Shown one piece after another: positions 26,934 to 36,865 of a stretch of DNA of 64,000 nt. Made by a program: the position numbers and the translations under genes. Under the pieces are notes generated by a model, which saw only the letters and a program-made list of their open reading frames with translations, did not search any database and had not been told where the DNA came from. Every line of letters starts with the position of its first letter. Within the stretch, counting starts at the first letter, position 1. The DNA comes from Belliella kenyensis (GTDB taxonomy: Bacteria > Bacteroidota > Bacteroidia > Cytophagales > Cyclobacteriaceae): contig NZ_JAKZGR010000008.1 in assembly GCF_022549675.1 (NCBI RefSeq), positions 124,001 through 188,000 on the forward strand. Reading direction: 5' to 3'.

Positions 26934-28007
26934 ATGGAAACACTTTACAACAGATCCAATTCTTGGGAATCAACTTTTAGCAATACCTTTAAGGTTTGCT
27001 TTCTTTCCCTCATGGTCTTTACTTTTTCTCAAACAAAAAGCTTTGGTGAAATCAGACGTGTCAACAACCAATTGACCACTAACCATTCCCAAAGAATCTA
27101 TGCCACCCTTCAAGAAGCACACAACTTTGCATCAGAAGGAGACACTTTGATGGTGGAAGGATCCACCATAGAATATGGAAATCTAGAAATGACCAAGAGG
27201 TTAACCGTAATTGGTACGGGTTATTTCTTGTTAGAAAATCCAAATACTAGTGCTTCAAATACTTTAAGTATATTTAATGTCATTTATGTAAAAGCAACAG
27301 CTAAGGGATCAGTCTTTATTGGGTTGGTTTTTGGTACAAGAAATGGAAATCACACATTTCTTATAGAGGCGGATGATCTGTTAATTATGAGATCCTTAAT
27401 TTCTAATAATTTACAAATCTGGAATACAGTTAAAAACATTAAAATCATTCAAAATTACTTCTCTAGAACTGGCAGTTCTGTTTTTTTCATGGGTACAGCC
27501 AACCTTGGTTTTTCAGACATTACTTTTGATAATAATATATTAAATGGAAATTTAACTGCTGGCTTCTCATCAATACAAAGAACTTTCACTTCTATCCAAA
27601 ACAATATTTTAAATGGATCTGTGGACATTACAACTACAACGTTCAGAAACAACATCATCACTTCTCAAAACACAAACTATACAATTAACTCAAGTAATAA
27701 TCAAAATAATCTATTTAGAGGGAACAATCCATTAGCAACAATAAATGGCAATCAGATATACAACGAGAATCAGCTTTTTGTAGGGCCTACTTCGGCTTCA
27801 ACGGATGGTCAGTATGTGCTAAAATCGGATTCACCATACCTTACAGCTGGCTACCAAGGTGCTCAGCCGGGAATTTTTGGCGGCAATACACCATATGTGC
27901 TTTCAGGACTTCCTGCTATCCCTTCGATATATGAGCTTGATGTAGCCACTTTCGGAAGTCAGGAAAATGGTCTGAATATCAAAATAAAGGCAAAAACAAA
28001 TAATTAA
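26934..28007 (+). CDS. Exported parallel beta-helix (pectin-lyase-fold) protein
   Basis: The ATG at 26934 is preferred. A TTG at 26901 would lie within the likely promoter box TAGGTTTG (26896-26903). The ~357-residue protein has a signal-like hydrophobic stretch near residues 20-40 (VCFLSLMVFTFSQTKSFG). It then shows right-handed beta-helix rungs: RIYATLQEAHNFASEGDTLM, VEGSTIEYGNLEMTKRLTVI, and many N-I-I-x-N type turns (IKIIQNYF, ITFDNNILNG, NNIITSQNTN). No catalytic residues were identified, so binding or surface display is as likely as lyase activity. A type IX-secreted protein follows 6 bp downstream, suggesting an operon. Confidence 0.75.
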   Translation: METLYNRSNSWESTFSNTFKVCFLSLMVFTFSQTKSFGEIRRVNNQLTTNHSQRIYATLQEAHNFASEGDTLMVEGSTIEYGNLEMTKRLTVIGTGYFLLENPNTSASNTLSIFNVIYVKATAKGSVFIGLVFGTRNGNHTFLIEADDLLIMRSLISNNLQIWNTVKNIKIIQNYFSRTGSSVFFMGTANLGFSDITFDNNILNGNLTAGFSSIQRTFTSIQNNILNGSVDITTTTFRNNIITSQNTNYTINSSNNQNNLFRGNNPLATINGNQIYNENQLFVGPTSASTDGQYVLKSDSPYLTAGYQGAQPGIFGGNTPYVLSGLPAIPSIYELDVATFGSQENGLNIKIKAKTNN

Positions 28008-28013
28008 GGCACA

Positions 28014-29693
28014 ATGAAAAAGCCTGTATTATTTATTTGTTTGATGTTCCTATTTACACAAGGTTTCTGCCAAATCTCAAGGATAGAATATTTCTTGAAT
28101 ATGGATCCAGGAGTAGGAAATGCCAGAAGTATTGAATTCCAAGTTGGCCATTCAATAGAAAAAGCTTTCAATGTACCTCTTGACTTGCCACGAGGATTCC
28201 ACACATTGGGCTTGAGGGTAAAAGGATCGGATGGAAAATGGTCACATACCATTTTGGAGCCTTTTTTTGTAGAAAACAACAAATCTTCAAACATCAAAAA
28301 AATAGAGTACTTTATAGATGATGAACCTGGTATCGGTAAAGGAATTTCCATCCCACTTACTCTGGGAGAAAATGGATATATCAACTACAATGTTCCTCTG
28401 AACAACGTTTCTGATGGGTTTCACATTTTGGGAATACGCTCTCTCGATGACCAAGGCAATTGGTCCACAACACAACAGGTAGCATTCTTCAATCGAAAGG
28501 GTAGCTTCCCGCCGAGGATAATTAGATTGGAATACTATTTTGTGGGTGAAGGAGCACCAAACAAGCTCTACACCTATAACCTTCCAAATCCAGCTGCCAA
28601 TATAGACCTAAGCCTAATCGGCGATCTTTCTGACCTTCAAGCCAACAAGGATTACACCATTCACATCACAGCCTTTGAAGAGAATGGCATCAAAAGCAAT
28701 ACTGTGAGTGCAAATTTCTCTATCAGGCCTCCTTTATCGATAGAGACTATAGAGGCTACTGGACTGACTTGCTTCGAATCCAATGATGGTAAGGCAATTA
28801 TCAAAGCTACTGGATCAGAAGCTGCTTTGGAGTACAGTATAGATAACGTCAACTATCAAGCTTCCAATGTATTCGAAAATCTCACTTCTGGGAATTATAC
28901 CGCATATGTAAGGGAAAAAGAGGCGATAACAAGAATCACAGAAAAATCCTTCACGATCAGTCGTCCTACTAAACTTGAGCTACAGGCTGTAAACTTAACT
29001 CAACCAGAATGTACGAATGACAACACTGGAGGCTTCTCTATAAATACTTCTGGTGGAATAGCTCCTTATACCTATAAGCTTTCATCCCAAGCCACTTTCC
29101 AATCAAGTAATAGCTTTTCAGATTTGGGTATTGGCAACTACATCGTACATGTAAAGGATGCGAAAGGTTGCGAATCAACACTTTCGGTTAGCATCGTAGA
29201 AAAGAATCAAGCTCCTCCTGTACCTACAGTGACTGTAGATGGAACAGACGCAATTTCTACTGAAGTTTCTCTCATGTCAAGTGCGGCAGAAGGTAACCAA
29301 TGGTTCAAAAATGGTGAACTAATCCCTGGTGCCACAGCCCAAAAACTTAACATCACTGAGTCTGGTATTTTCCATGTTGTAGTTACTGGAATAGGTGGAT
29401 GTACTTCTACTTCAGCAACAATAGCCATTACTTCCACTCCAGAAATACGAATTTCGAACTTAAAAGTATATCCCAATCCTGCTAATGACCGATTACATCT
29501 TGACTTTGGAAGGGATATTCACCTTGATCGGATTAGGATTTTCAATACCTCTGGAAACATGGTCCAAGAAATCTCTAGTCAACAAAGCTTATCAACCCTG
29601 ACAATCGAACTTCATAAAATGATTCCGGGGATTTACATGATTCAGCTTGAAGGAGTTGGTTTGTTAGAAAGAGTTAAGTTCATCAAAAAATAA
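28014..29693 (+). CDS. Type IX-secreted surface protein with SprB-like repeats
   Basis: A 559-residue protein with a signal peptide (MKKPVLFICLMFLFTQGFC). Two related N-terminal units (ISRIEYFLNMDPGVGNARSI and IKKIEYFIDDEPGIGKGISI) each end in a GFHTLGLR/GFHILGIR phrase. Two SprB-type repeats follow at about 245-310 and 320-395 (TCFESNDGKAIIKATGS, ECTNDNTGGFSINTSGGIAP). The C-terminus is a type A type IX sorting domain (LKVYPNPANDRLHL to ERVKFIKK). It is expected on the cell surface or released. SprB repeats are linked to gliding or adhesion; which applies here is unknown. Confidence 0.88.
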   Translation: MKKPVLFICLMFLFTQGFCQISRIEYFLNMDPGVGNARSIEFQVGHSIEKAFNVPLDLPRGFHTLGLRVKGSDGKWSHTILEPFFVENNKSSNIKKIEYFIDDEPGIGKGISIPLTLGENGYINYNVPLNNVSDGFHILGIRSLDDQGNWSTTQQVAFFNRKGSFPPRIIRLEYYFVGEGAPNKLYTYNLPNPAANIDLSLIGDLSDLQANKDYTIHITAFEENGIKSNTVSANFSIRPPLSIETIEATGLTCFESNDGKAIIKATGSEAALEYSIDNVNYQASNVFENLTSGNYTAYVREKEAITRITEKSFTISRPTKLELQAVNLTQPECTNDNTGGFSINTSGGIAPYTYKLSSQATFQSSNSFSDLGIGNYIVHVKDAKGCESTLSVSIVEKNQAPPVPTVTVDGTDAISTEVSLMSSAAEGNQWFKNGELIPGATAQKLNITESGIFHVVVTGIGGCTSTSATIAITSTPEIRISNLKVYPNPANDRLHLDFGRDIHLDRIRIFNTSGNMVQEISSQQSLSTLTIELHKMIPGIYMIQLEGVGLLERVKFIKK

Positions 29694-29700
29694 CAAAATC

Positions 29701-30105
29701 ATGCATAGGATTTCAAAAACATACTTATACATAAATCTACTCGGCTTACTCATGCTGGTATACTCATGTAGCCAAGAAGGTAGTCCCGAAGCCCCTCCTG
29801 CTAAGGATCTATTGGCAAAATCATGGCAGATAGAGTCTATCGAAACTGCTGGCCAGCGGATAAGCCATGCTGGCTTCTCAATCCAATTCTACCCCAATGG
29901 TGACTTCAACTTTACTACTCAAGGCATACCAGGATTCCCTAATAGCGGAAAATGGGTCTTGAATACCGATAGAAATGAAATCATCTTAAATTCAAATATT
30001 GCATTAAAAATCATAGGCAGGATTCAAGCAAATAAGTTAGTCTTCGAATACACCTATAAAAACCACAAAATGGGTGATGTCGTCACCCAATTCAATTTGA
30101 AGTAA
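29701..30105 (+). CDS. Lipocalin-like lipoprotein
   Basis: A 134-residue lipoprotein (NLLGLLMLVYSCSQEG). The mature region has the lipocalin-like pattern of small Bacteroidota lipoproteins: LLAKSWQIESI, GFSIQFYPNGDFNFT, GKWVLNTDRNEIILN. It sits 7 bp after the type IX-secreted protein and completes a three-gene plus-strand cluster. Ligand unknown. Confidence 0.8.
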   Translation: MHRISKTYLYINLLGLLMLVYSCSQEGSPEAPPAKDLLAKSWQIESIETAGQRISHAGFSIQFYPNGDFNFTTQGIPGFPNSGKWVLNTDRNEIILNSNIALKIIGRIQANKLVFEYTYKNHKMGDVVTQFNLK

Positions 30106-30119
30106 AAATCTAGTCATCC

Positions 30120-30151
30120 CCCCCTTGGTTAGCTTATTAGCTCCAAGGGGG
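30120..30151 (+). terminator. Hairpin after the lipocalin-like gene
   Basis: A 9-bp perfect stem, CCCCCTTGG (30120-30128) with CCAAGGGGG (30143-30151), and a 14-nt loop. There is no clear T tract, so it may act as a transcript-end stabiliser or weak terminator. Confidence 0.5.
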
Positions 30152-30190
30152 AATTGAATAAGGCTAAAGACGACCCCCTCCTCTCAATAA

Positions 30191-30256
30191 CTTATTAAAG
30201 GCAATTTCATCTCCAACCAAATAGAAAATTTATGTCAGTTTTCGATTAGGTTATGG
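30191..30256 (+). repeat. 66-bp interspersed repeat, copy A
   Basis: Identical to 39766-39831 except at two positions. The two halves (CCAACCAAAT and ATTAGGTTATGG) can pair partly, suggesting a small structured intergenic element. Here it lies between convergent genes. Confidence 0.85.
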
Positions 30257-30282
30257 GAATAAAAAAATTTAAAGGGATTTAA

Positions 30283-31803
30283 TCACTGGTACACCCTGAC
30301 ATAATCCACCTCAAAAATATGTGGGAACAAACTGTCGTCTATTCCTTTTTTACCCCCCAAGCCCCCTCCTATTGCTAGGTTCAGGAGTAGGTGAAATTCA
30401 TTATCAAATGGCCATACATCAGTGCCTTGCCCATTTTTCTCGTAAGTAAAATAGCAAATACCATTTACATAAGCCTTGATAATTTCTTCGTCCCAATACA
30501 AACTGTAAACATTAAATTCAGAAACCGCACTAGGCAGTAGGTAATCTTTTCCTACTTGGGTATTGATGATATGGTTATGGGCTTTGGTATGTACCGTGGC
30601 AAAGACTGTGTCTGGATTGAAGCCTACATGCTCCATAATATCAATCTCACCACCTTCAGGCCACCTTTTCTCAGAATTGCTCGGGAGCATCCATATGGCT
30701 GGCCATGTGCCATTTCCTGTGGGTAATTTGGCACTTATTTCAAAATATCCATATCTAAAATCTCCTTGTCCCAGAGACCTGAGTCTTGCTGAGCTATATT
30801 CTTTGTTTTCAATTGACTCTTTATGCGCGGTAATCTTCAAAGTTCCATTAGAAACCTCTGCATTTTTTAAGTTTGAATCAGTATACCATTGTAGTTCATT
30901 ATTGCCCCAAGACCAATCATTGCCTCTGATATCAAATGACCATTTGGTGGAATCAGGAAGCCCATCATAATCAAACTCATCCTGCCATACCAATTCTTTG
31001 TCCTTTAGCTTCTCCCTAAGAAAAATCTTCTCTGCCAAAATCTCAGGTTCATCTGTAGTGATATAGTCTAGGTTATTATCTAACAGCCAATCCATTACAT
31101 CAGGATCATTTACAGTCCATGAATTAAGCTTTAAACTTAGCTCTTTTGCTTCTGAAAAGTAGGATGTGTCTTTTTTGTACCTAGAAAAATGGTAGTTGAT
31201 TCCATCAATTTTATTCTGTTTGACTTCCTTTGGATTTTTGTCACCTTCTAGATAGTGAACTGATGCAGTATTATCTATAGATTTTAACTTTTTAAGGATC
31301 TCAAAATCAAAACTGATATAGATCACTTTACTTTCAGCACCTATTTTCTTTACCAAAGCCATTGATTTTTCGGCTATATATTGTCCTTTTATAGTACCAT
31401 TTTCAGAAGGTTTGACTTCCAGAACCAATTTAGTTTTAGGATTATCAAGCATCCCTTCATTCAAATACTCCAATAAAGTAGGAAGTCTTTCTCCATTGGA
31501 AAGAGGGAGTTCTATCAATTCAAGGTAAGTGGACTCCTCGACATTCAATCCTTGGTAAATTGGATCATGAACGATTATCAATGTATCATCTTTAGTGATG
31601 CGTACATCAAACTCAGAACCATCATAGCCCTGTTCAATCGCATTTCTTAACGAAGCTAGGGAGTTTTGTGGCAAGTTGTTTTTTTTCCAAGCACCCCTAT
31701 GCGCTATTATTTTTGTATGCAATTCTTGATCATCCTGTGTTTGAAAAGCTTGATGATTACAAGAGATACATAAAACAGCAAAAACAAATAGTAATATTTT
31801 CAT
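30283..31803 (-). CDS. Lipoprotein fusing a glycerophosphodiester phosphodiesterase domain to a GH16 glucanase
   Basis: A 506-residue protein with a lipobox (FVFAVLCISCNHQ). Residues about 30-245 are a GDPD TIM barrel: KIIAHRGAW, LPQNSLASLRNAIEQGYDG, SEFDVRITKDDTLIIVHDP, ending NSWTVNDPDVMDWLLD. Residues about 260-506 are a GH16 beta-jelly roll: LVWQDEFDYDGLPDSTKW, with catalytic EIDIMEH and a C-terminal VDYVRVYQ strand, the form typical of laminarinases. The fusion couples phosphodiester cleavage to beta-1,3-glucan cleavage in one lipoprotein. It is downstream of susD and susC on the same strand, consistent with a small glucan-utilisation locus. Confidence 0.9.
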   Translation of the reverse strand: MKILLFVFAVLCISCNHQAFQTQDDQELHTKIIAHRGAWKKNNLPQNSLASLRNAIEQGYDGSEFDVRITKDDTLIIVHDPIYQGLNVEESTYLELIELPLSNGERLPTLLEYLNEGMLDNPKTKLVLEVKPSENGTIKGQYIAEKSMALVKKIGAESKVIYISFDFEILKKLKSIDNTASVHYLEGDKNPKEVKQNKIDGINYHFSRYKKDTSYFSEAKELSLKLNSWTVNDPDVMDWLLDNNLDYITTDEPEILAEKIFLREKLKDKELVWQDEFDYDGLPDSTKWSFDIRGNDWSWGNNELQWYTDSNLKNAEVSNGTLKITAHKESIENKEYSSARLRSLGQGDFRYGYFEISAKLPTGNGTWPAIWMLPSNSEKRWPEGGEIDIMEHVGFNPDTVFATVHTKAHNHIINTQVGKDYLLPSAVSEFNVYSLYWDEEIIKAYVNGICYFTYEKNGQGTDVWPFDNEFHLLLNLAIGGGLGGKKGIDDSLFPHIFEVDYVRVYQ

Positions 31804-31886
31804 AAATAAATTAATTATACAGCAAACATATCAAAGTAGCGCATCACGACAAAACCTTAACTGAGCGCTTCAATTTAAGGGTTAAA

Positions 31887-31940
31887 AAAAAGGTGATTGA
31901 AAAAGGCAAACTAAAACGCCATATACTCAATCACCCTTTT
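31887..31940 (-). terminator. Terminator after susD
   Basis: Read on the minus strand, GGTGATTGA and TCAATCACC (31927-31935 and 31892-31900) form a 9-bp stem with a 26-nt loop, followed by a U-rich tail. It separates susD from the downstream GDPD-GH16 gene. Confidence 0.7.
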
Positions 31941-31944
31941 TTAA

Positions 31945-33591
31945 TTAATACCCCTCATTTTGAGGGTAATTTGGACCAAGAAGATTGATTTCACTCAATG
32001 GAATAACCCAATTTACCATATGGGGTTCCATAGTAGCTCTTGCATCATTTCTATATGGTAAAGGCCTTTCTATTGTATTATTAGCACCACCAGCAGTAGA
32101 GTTTTCTATGCTCTTGTCTCCAGGCATACCATATCCTGCATAAGTGATGATATGATCGTAAAGTTTACCAGTTCTTTTCAACATATACCATCTCCTACCT
32201 TCAAACGCCAGTTCCCTAGCCTGCTCATCTAGAAGGGCTTCTAATGAAATTTCTGATACAGGTGCAGCATTAGCACGAGTTCTTACAGCGTTTAATTGAG
32301 AAATGGCGTCACTCGTATTTCCAAGTCTGAAATTTGCCTCTGCTGCGAAGAGATAAGTCTCTGCTAGCCTATAGAGCATGATGTTTTTAAAATGATTGTT
32401 TTCAGTAGGAATACCATTATCAGGAAAATACTTTTTGCATCCCGCATTGAGTCTTATGAACCAAAAATTTCTATTGGCAGCAGTGGAAGCAAATTCTTGC
32501 CAATCAGGATGAATGATTTTTTCTCCTAAGACTTTATCAGATGGAATGGTATTGGGATCATTATAGACATAGTCTTGAATATAATAAGTACCCCTTATCC
32601 TTGTATCATTTGGGTCTTCATTTAGCAAATCCCTCAGGTAATTGTTCAATGTCAACCAACCAAAACCACGACCTCCTTGCTCGATAGTATATCTAGATCC
32701 GGGTATCAACTCGGCATAATTTGGCATTAAATTGAAGTTAATTCTATGAGCGATACCATTTATTTGGGCTCTCCACTGAAGTGTCCACAAAGCCTCAGAA
32801 TGATTCAGATCACCTGCAAAGACAAGCCCTGTATTCGGAACAAGTGAGTGCGTACCTGAATTAATTACCGCCTCCGATTGAACTTTTGCCTCTTGCCAAT
32901 CCTCTTCCCATAGAGCTACCTCTGCTCGAACATGTCTTGCTACACCATTTCTAATTCTACCTGGCTCTGAACTTGCTGCAGGTAGATTTTGAATAGCAAA
33001 TGCCAGATCGCTTTTGATCAATGTGAAAATTTCTTCTTTTGGAGTTTTATCATTTATAATCAATGATGAATTTTCAGGCGTAGTAGGTTCGGTAGTGATA
33101 TATATATTGTTGAATAATTTGTAAAGAATAAATACCGAGTGCGCTCTAAAGAATTTGGCTTCTGACAAAATCTGCAATCTTCTTTGTTCCTCAATATTGG
33201 TAATATTCTCAGCTGCTTGTATCAAGGCATTAGATCTATCTATCAATCTATAATAATGTCTCCAATAGTTTCCATATACACCACTATTATCGACACGAGT
33301 TCCATTTCGCATCCTTCCATAATTTGAAATCTCCCCTCCTCTTGGTACTGTCAAATCATCTTTGGAATCAATGATTATGGCATTTGAGCCGTTGTTTGCT
33401 TGATTTTCCCAAAAGGATCTATGCAAAGCATACAAGGCTACCACTCCCGCCTCAAGTCCATCAGCTGTATTGTAGACAAAATCTGCCGTAAACTGCGCCG
33501 TTGGTTTTTCTTCCAAATAATCGGTACAGGATATTAGACTTGAAAAGCCTAACAAGAGAAGCATTGTAATTTTTATATATGACTTTTTCAT
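31945..33591 (-). CDS. SusD/RagB-family outer-membrane glycan-binding lipoprotein
   Basis: A 548-residue SusD-like lipoprotein with lipobox LLLGFSSLISCTDYLEEKPT, the characteristic N-terminal helices (YRLIDRSNALIQAAENI, EAKFFRAHSVFILYKLF), TPR-like repeats and a C-terminal RYAE-like region (NIMLYRLAETYLFAAEA, then LAFEGRRWYMLKRTGKL). It forms the lid of the adjacent SusC transporter and captures oligosaccharides at the outer membrane. The gene follows susC at 24 bp. Confidence 0.95.
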   Translation of the reverse strand: MKKSYIKITMLLLLGFSSLISCTDYLEEKPTAQFTADFVYNTADGLEAGVVALYALHRSFWENQANNGSNAIIIDSKDDLTVPRGGEISNYGRMRNGTRVDNSGVYGNYWRHYYRLIDRSNALIQAAENITNIEEQRRLQILSEAKFFRAHSVFILYKLFNNIYITTEPTTPENSSLIINDKTPKEEIFTLIKSDLAFAIQNLPAASSEPGRIRNGVARHVRAEVALWEEDWQEAKVQSEAVINSGTHSLVPNTGLVFAGDLNHSEALWTLQWRAQINGIAHRINFNLMPNYAELIPGSRYTIEQGGRGFGWLTLNNYLRDLLNEDPNDTRIRGTYYIQDYVYNDPNTIPSDKVLGEKIIHPDWQEFASTAANRNFWFIRLNAGCKKYFPDNGIPTENNHFKNIMLYRLAETYLFAAEANFRLGNTSDAISQLNAVRTRANAAPVSEISLEALLDEQARELAFEGRRWYMLKRTGKLYDHIITYAGYGMPGDKSIENSTAGGANNTIERPLPYRNDARATMEPHMVNWVIPLSEINLLGPNYPQNEGY

Positions 33592-33615
33592 TGTTACTAA
33601 TTTTTAATGGAGAAT

Positions 33616-36600
33616 TTAGAAACTAAGATTAACTCCTAAAGTGTAAACTTTAGCATCTGGAAAATCACCAGGGTTATTTTCAGGGCTATATGATTTGTAA
33701 TCAGTAAAGGTCAAAAGGTTTGTTCCAGTGAAATACAATCTGGCATTTGTCATTTTGAACTTATTCAAGAAAACAGGATTGAAATTGTAGGAAAGCGTTA
33801 CAGTTCTTAACCTTACATAAGATGCATCGGCGATACCCAAAGTTGAAATATTTGCCGGAGCGCTTGAGAAGTTCGGTCTTGGGAAAGTTGTAGATGGATT
33901 TTCTGGTGTCCAATAGTCTACTTTTATGCCGTTTCTCACAGATTGCAATGTCCCGCCTTCATTAAAACTTGCTAGGTAAGGGTTGAATCTTGTGGCACCT
34001 TGGACAATATACATATCTGCAAATAGTTCAAAGTTTTTGTAGCGTACATTAGATGTGACAGAACCAAACCACTTAGGGTCTGTGCCCAAAATAACGTTGT
34101 CATCAATATCAATGACCCCATCACCATTCACGTCTTTCAGCCTGATAGCTCCAGCAGTCAAAGTAGTCACATTCTGAAATGGAGAAACAGTTCCATTCAA
34201 AGTTCCTTGTGCAGATGCCAAAGCTTCTTCATCAGATTGGAAAATACCATCAAACAACAGCGTTCTGATCACATTGATAGGTCTTCCAATAAATCTATTT
34301 CTATTCAAATCATCCCTAGGATTTCCTGCTTCGTCAAAAATTCCCGATGATAAAATCTGATTTCTATTTCTGGCAGCCATTGCTGTCATTGTCCAGTTGA
34401 AATCTCTTTTGTTGATAATATGACCTGTCAAAAATAGCTCCACACCATTGTTTTTCGATCTCCCACCGTTGGTAATCATGGTGGTAAACCCAGAAGTCCC
34501 TCCCAAAGAAATATCTGTAAGCAAATCTGTGGTTTCGGTATTGTAGTATTCGATGCTACCTGTCAATTTGTTCTGAATGATCCCAAAATCCAACCCAACA
34601 TTAAATGTAGTAGAAGTTTCCCAGGTCAAGTTTGGATTTGGGAGTAAATTCCCCGGTAAATTACCACCTGTAATTTGACCTCCAAATACATACGGATAGT
34701 TCTCTACTACTCCCAAGGTAGTGTAAGGATCCAAAGACTGATTACCTACCGAACCGTAACTTGCTCTTAACTTGAATTCATCAATCAAATTAGAGTTTGC
34801 CAAAAATGACTCCTTATGCATCTGCCAGGCAAATGAAGCAGCTGGAAAAAAACCCCACTTGTTATTGACAGCAAATACTGAAGCGCCATCAGCTCTTCCA
34901 GTTACAGTCAGTAGATATTTATCCTTCAATGTATATCTTGCTCTTCCTAGAAATGACGCTAGTTTAAATTCCTGTTGCGTTCTTTGTGTATTGAAATTCA
35001 ACGCATTAGAAATACCGTTAAATCCAAGTATATCACTACCGAAACCAGTTCCAGTGGAGAAAGTCCTACCATTAGTACGTTCATTTATGGAATGAACAAA
35101 TGTGAAATCAAAAACATTGTCATCATTGAACTGATCTGAATAATTAAAAATGTTTTCAATCAAAAACTCTTCTCTCGATGCATTAGCCAAAGTAGCTCTA
35201 CCGTTTGGTGTTACACCTGCCGAATGTAAACGTGTAATGTAAGTACCTTCTTCACTTGCTCTTTGGCTAGTAAGTGCATTGAGTTTGTAGCTGAATTTAT
35301 CACTGAACTTGTATGTTGCGACAAAATTCAAATTATAAAAGTTTGACTGAATGTTATTATCAGACTCTCTAATGTTCCACAAAGGGTTGATTGTCGCACT
35401 ACTTGCATTTGCACCAGCGACTTCCCTTACCAAATTACCCTCTAAATCTCTAGGGCCAGTAAACGGAGAGATTGTGATAAAGTCGAGATTAGAGGATTCA
35501 CGTCGTTGATTGTCTCTACCCATATTTAAATTCGTCTCCAGCGTAAGCTTATTTGTTACTTTCTGTTGAAGATTGATTCTAAAAGTTCCTCTAGTGAAAT
35601 TTGAAGTGGGGATTAGGCCTGACTGATCAAAAAGATTGATACTCGAAAAGACTTTAGTTCTATCAGTACCTCCTGACAAGCTGATATTGTGATTTTGAAT
35701 AATGGCCGTCCGCAATACTTCATCTTCCCAATTGACATAGTTTCCTGCGATAAAATTCTGATACTCTGGAGCCTCTGTGCTACCACCAAAATTCACAATA
35801 TCATCGCTGTATGCTTGCTGTCCATCGACAATTGGGTTCATTGTTCTCCTCGCTTCTCTTCTCAATTGGGCAAATTCCTCAGCATTGTAAAGGTCGAAAT
35901 TCTTGGTCAGGTTTTGTGATGACATATATGAGTGCACAGTGACTGCAATTTTACCTTCTTTAGGTCGCTTTGTAGTGACTAAAATAACCCCATTGGAAGC
36001 CCTAGCACCGTATATGGCCTGAGATGAAGCATCTTTGAGAACCTCGATTGAAGTGATATCATCTGGATTGATATCGTTGATATTATCCACTGGGAAACCA
36101 TCCAATACGATCAATGGTGCATTTCCTCCTCGAATAGAATTCCTACCTCTGATCAGGATATTCGATGTGCCACCTGGTCTAGCAGATCCGAGAGTCACTT
36201 GTACACCGGCTGCTCTACCTCTTATCATCTCTGCTACGTTGGTGGTGGGAATCGAGGTTGCTTTATCAACATCAATTACTGATACTGATCCAGAAATCTG
36301 CGATCTCTTTTGTGTACCATACCCTACTACTACTACCTCATCGAGATTACTCAGATCTTGTGAAAGAATTACTTCCATAAGCGTGCTTACTATTGGAAGC
36401 TCTTGCTTAGTGAAGCCCAGATAAGAAAATATAATTGTCTCGGCCGAGGAAGGTGCTGCTAATACAAAATTACCATCCAAGTCTGTGACGGTTCCAATAG
36501 TAGTTCCTTTTATTAAGACAGATACCCCAGGGATTCCGTCTCCAATTTCATCTTTTACTACGCCCCTTACAGTTTTTTCCTGTTGCGCAAGTGAAACACT

Positions 36601-36672
36601 AAAAAGCCCTATATAAACTAGCCATAATAGGAGAATGCTTTTTAGCCTTCTGATTGGTAATTTGTATTCCAT
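33616..36672 (-). CDS. SusC/RagA-family TonB-linked outer-membrane transporter
   Basis: A 1018-residue protein with signal peptide (LLLWLVYIGLFSVSLA), carboxypeptidase-like domain (VRGVVKDEIGDGIPGVSVLI), the SusC signature DEVVVVGYGTQKRS, a plug (NILIRGRNSIRGGNAPLIVL) and a long barrel ending LGVNLSF. It imports glycan fragments using TonB energy. It is the first gene of the susCD unit, just downstream of the Reg_prop-type regulator on the same strand. The partner GH16 enzyme suggests beta-1,3-glucan; this is inference. Confidence 0.96.
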   Translation of the reverse strand: MEYKLPIRRLKSILLLWLVYIGLFSVSLAQQEKTVRGVVKDEIGDGIPGVSVLIKGTTIGTVTDLDGNFVLAAPSSAETIIFSYLGFTKQELPIVSTLMEVILSQDLSNLDEVVVVGYGTQKRSQISGSVSVIDVDKATSIPTTNVAEMIRGRAAGVQVTLGSARPGGTSNILIRGRNSIRGGNAPLIVLDGFPVDNINDINPDDITSIEVLKDASSQAIYGARASNGVILVTTKRPKEGKIAVTVHSYMSSQNLTKNFDLYNAEEFAQLRREARRTMNPIVDGQQAYSDDIVNFGGSTEAPEYQNFIAGNYVNWEDEVLRTAIIQNHNISLSGGTDRTKVFSSINLFDQSGLIPTSNFTRGTFRINLQQKVTNKLTLETNLNMGRDNQRRESSNLDFITISPFTGPRDLEGNLVREVAGANASSATINPLWNIRESDNNIQSNFYNLNFVATYKFSDKFSYKLNALTSQRASEEGTYITRLHSAGVTPNGRATLANASREEFLIENIFNYSDQFNDDNVFDFTFVHSINERTNGRTFSTGTGFGSDILGFNGISNALNFNTQRTQQEFKLASFLGRARYTLKDKYLLTVTGRADGASVFAVNNKWGFFPAASFAWQMHKESFLANSNLIDEFKLRASYGSVGNQSLDPYTTLGVVENYPYVFGGQITGGNLPGNLLPNPNLTWETSTTFNVGLDFGIIQNKLTGSIEYYNTETTDLLTDISLGGTSGFTTMITNGGRSKNNGVELFLTGHIINKRDFNWTMTAMAARNRNQILSSGIFDEAGNPRDDLNRNRFIGRPINVIRTLLFDGIFQSDEEALASAQGTLNGTVSPFQNVTTLTAGAIRLKDVNGDGVIDIDDNVILGTDPKWFGSVTSNVRYKNFELFADMYIVQGATRFNPYLASFNEGGTLQSVRNGIKVDYWTPENPSTTFPRPNFSSAPANISTLGIADASYVRLRTVTLSYNFNPVFLNKFKMTNARLYFTGTNLLTFTDYKSYSPENNPGDFPDAKVYTLGVNLSF

Positions 36673-36865
36673 ATTCTTCTAGGTTTTGTTAATGAACTCA
36701 AAACTATCAAGAAAGGAAATTGAAAGAAATTTGTATGCCTATACAAAATTGCTACCTGAAAAAATTAATCATATAAATATGTATATCAATTATTTATAAC
36801 ACAAATTGAAAAACATCCACTATATAAATAAAAATTCTTTTTCATCTTGTAGTGGTAATGTAGGG

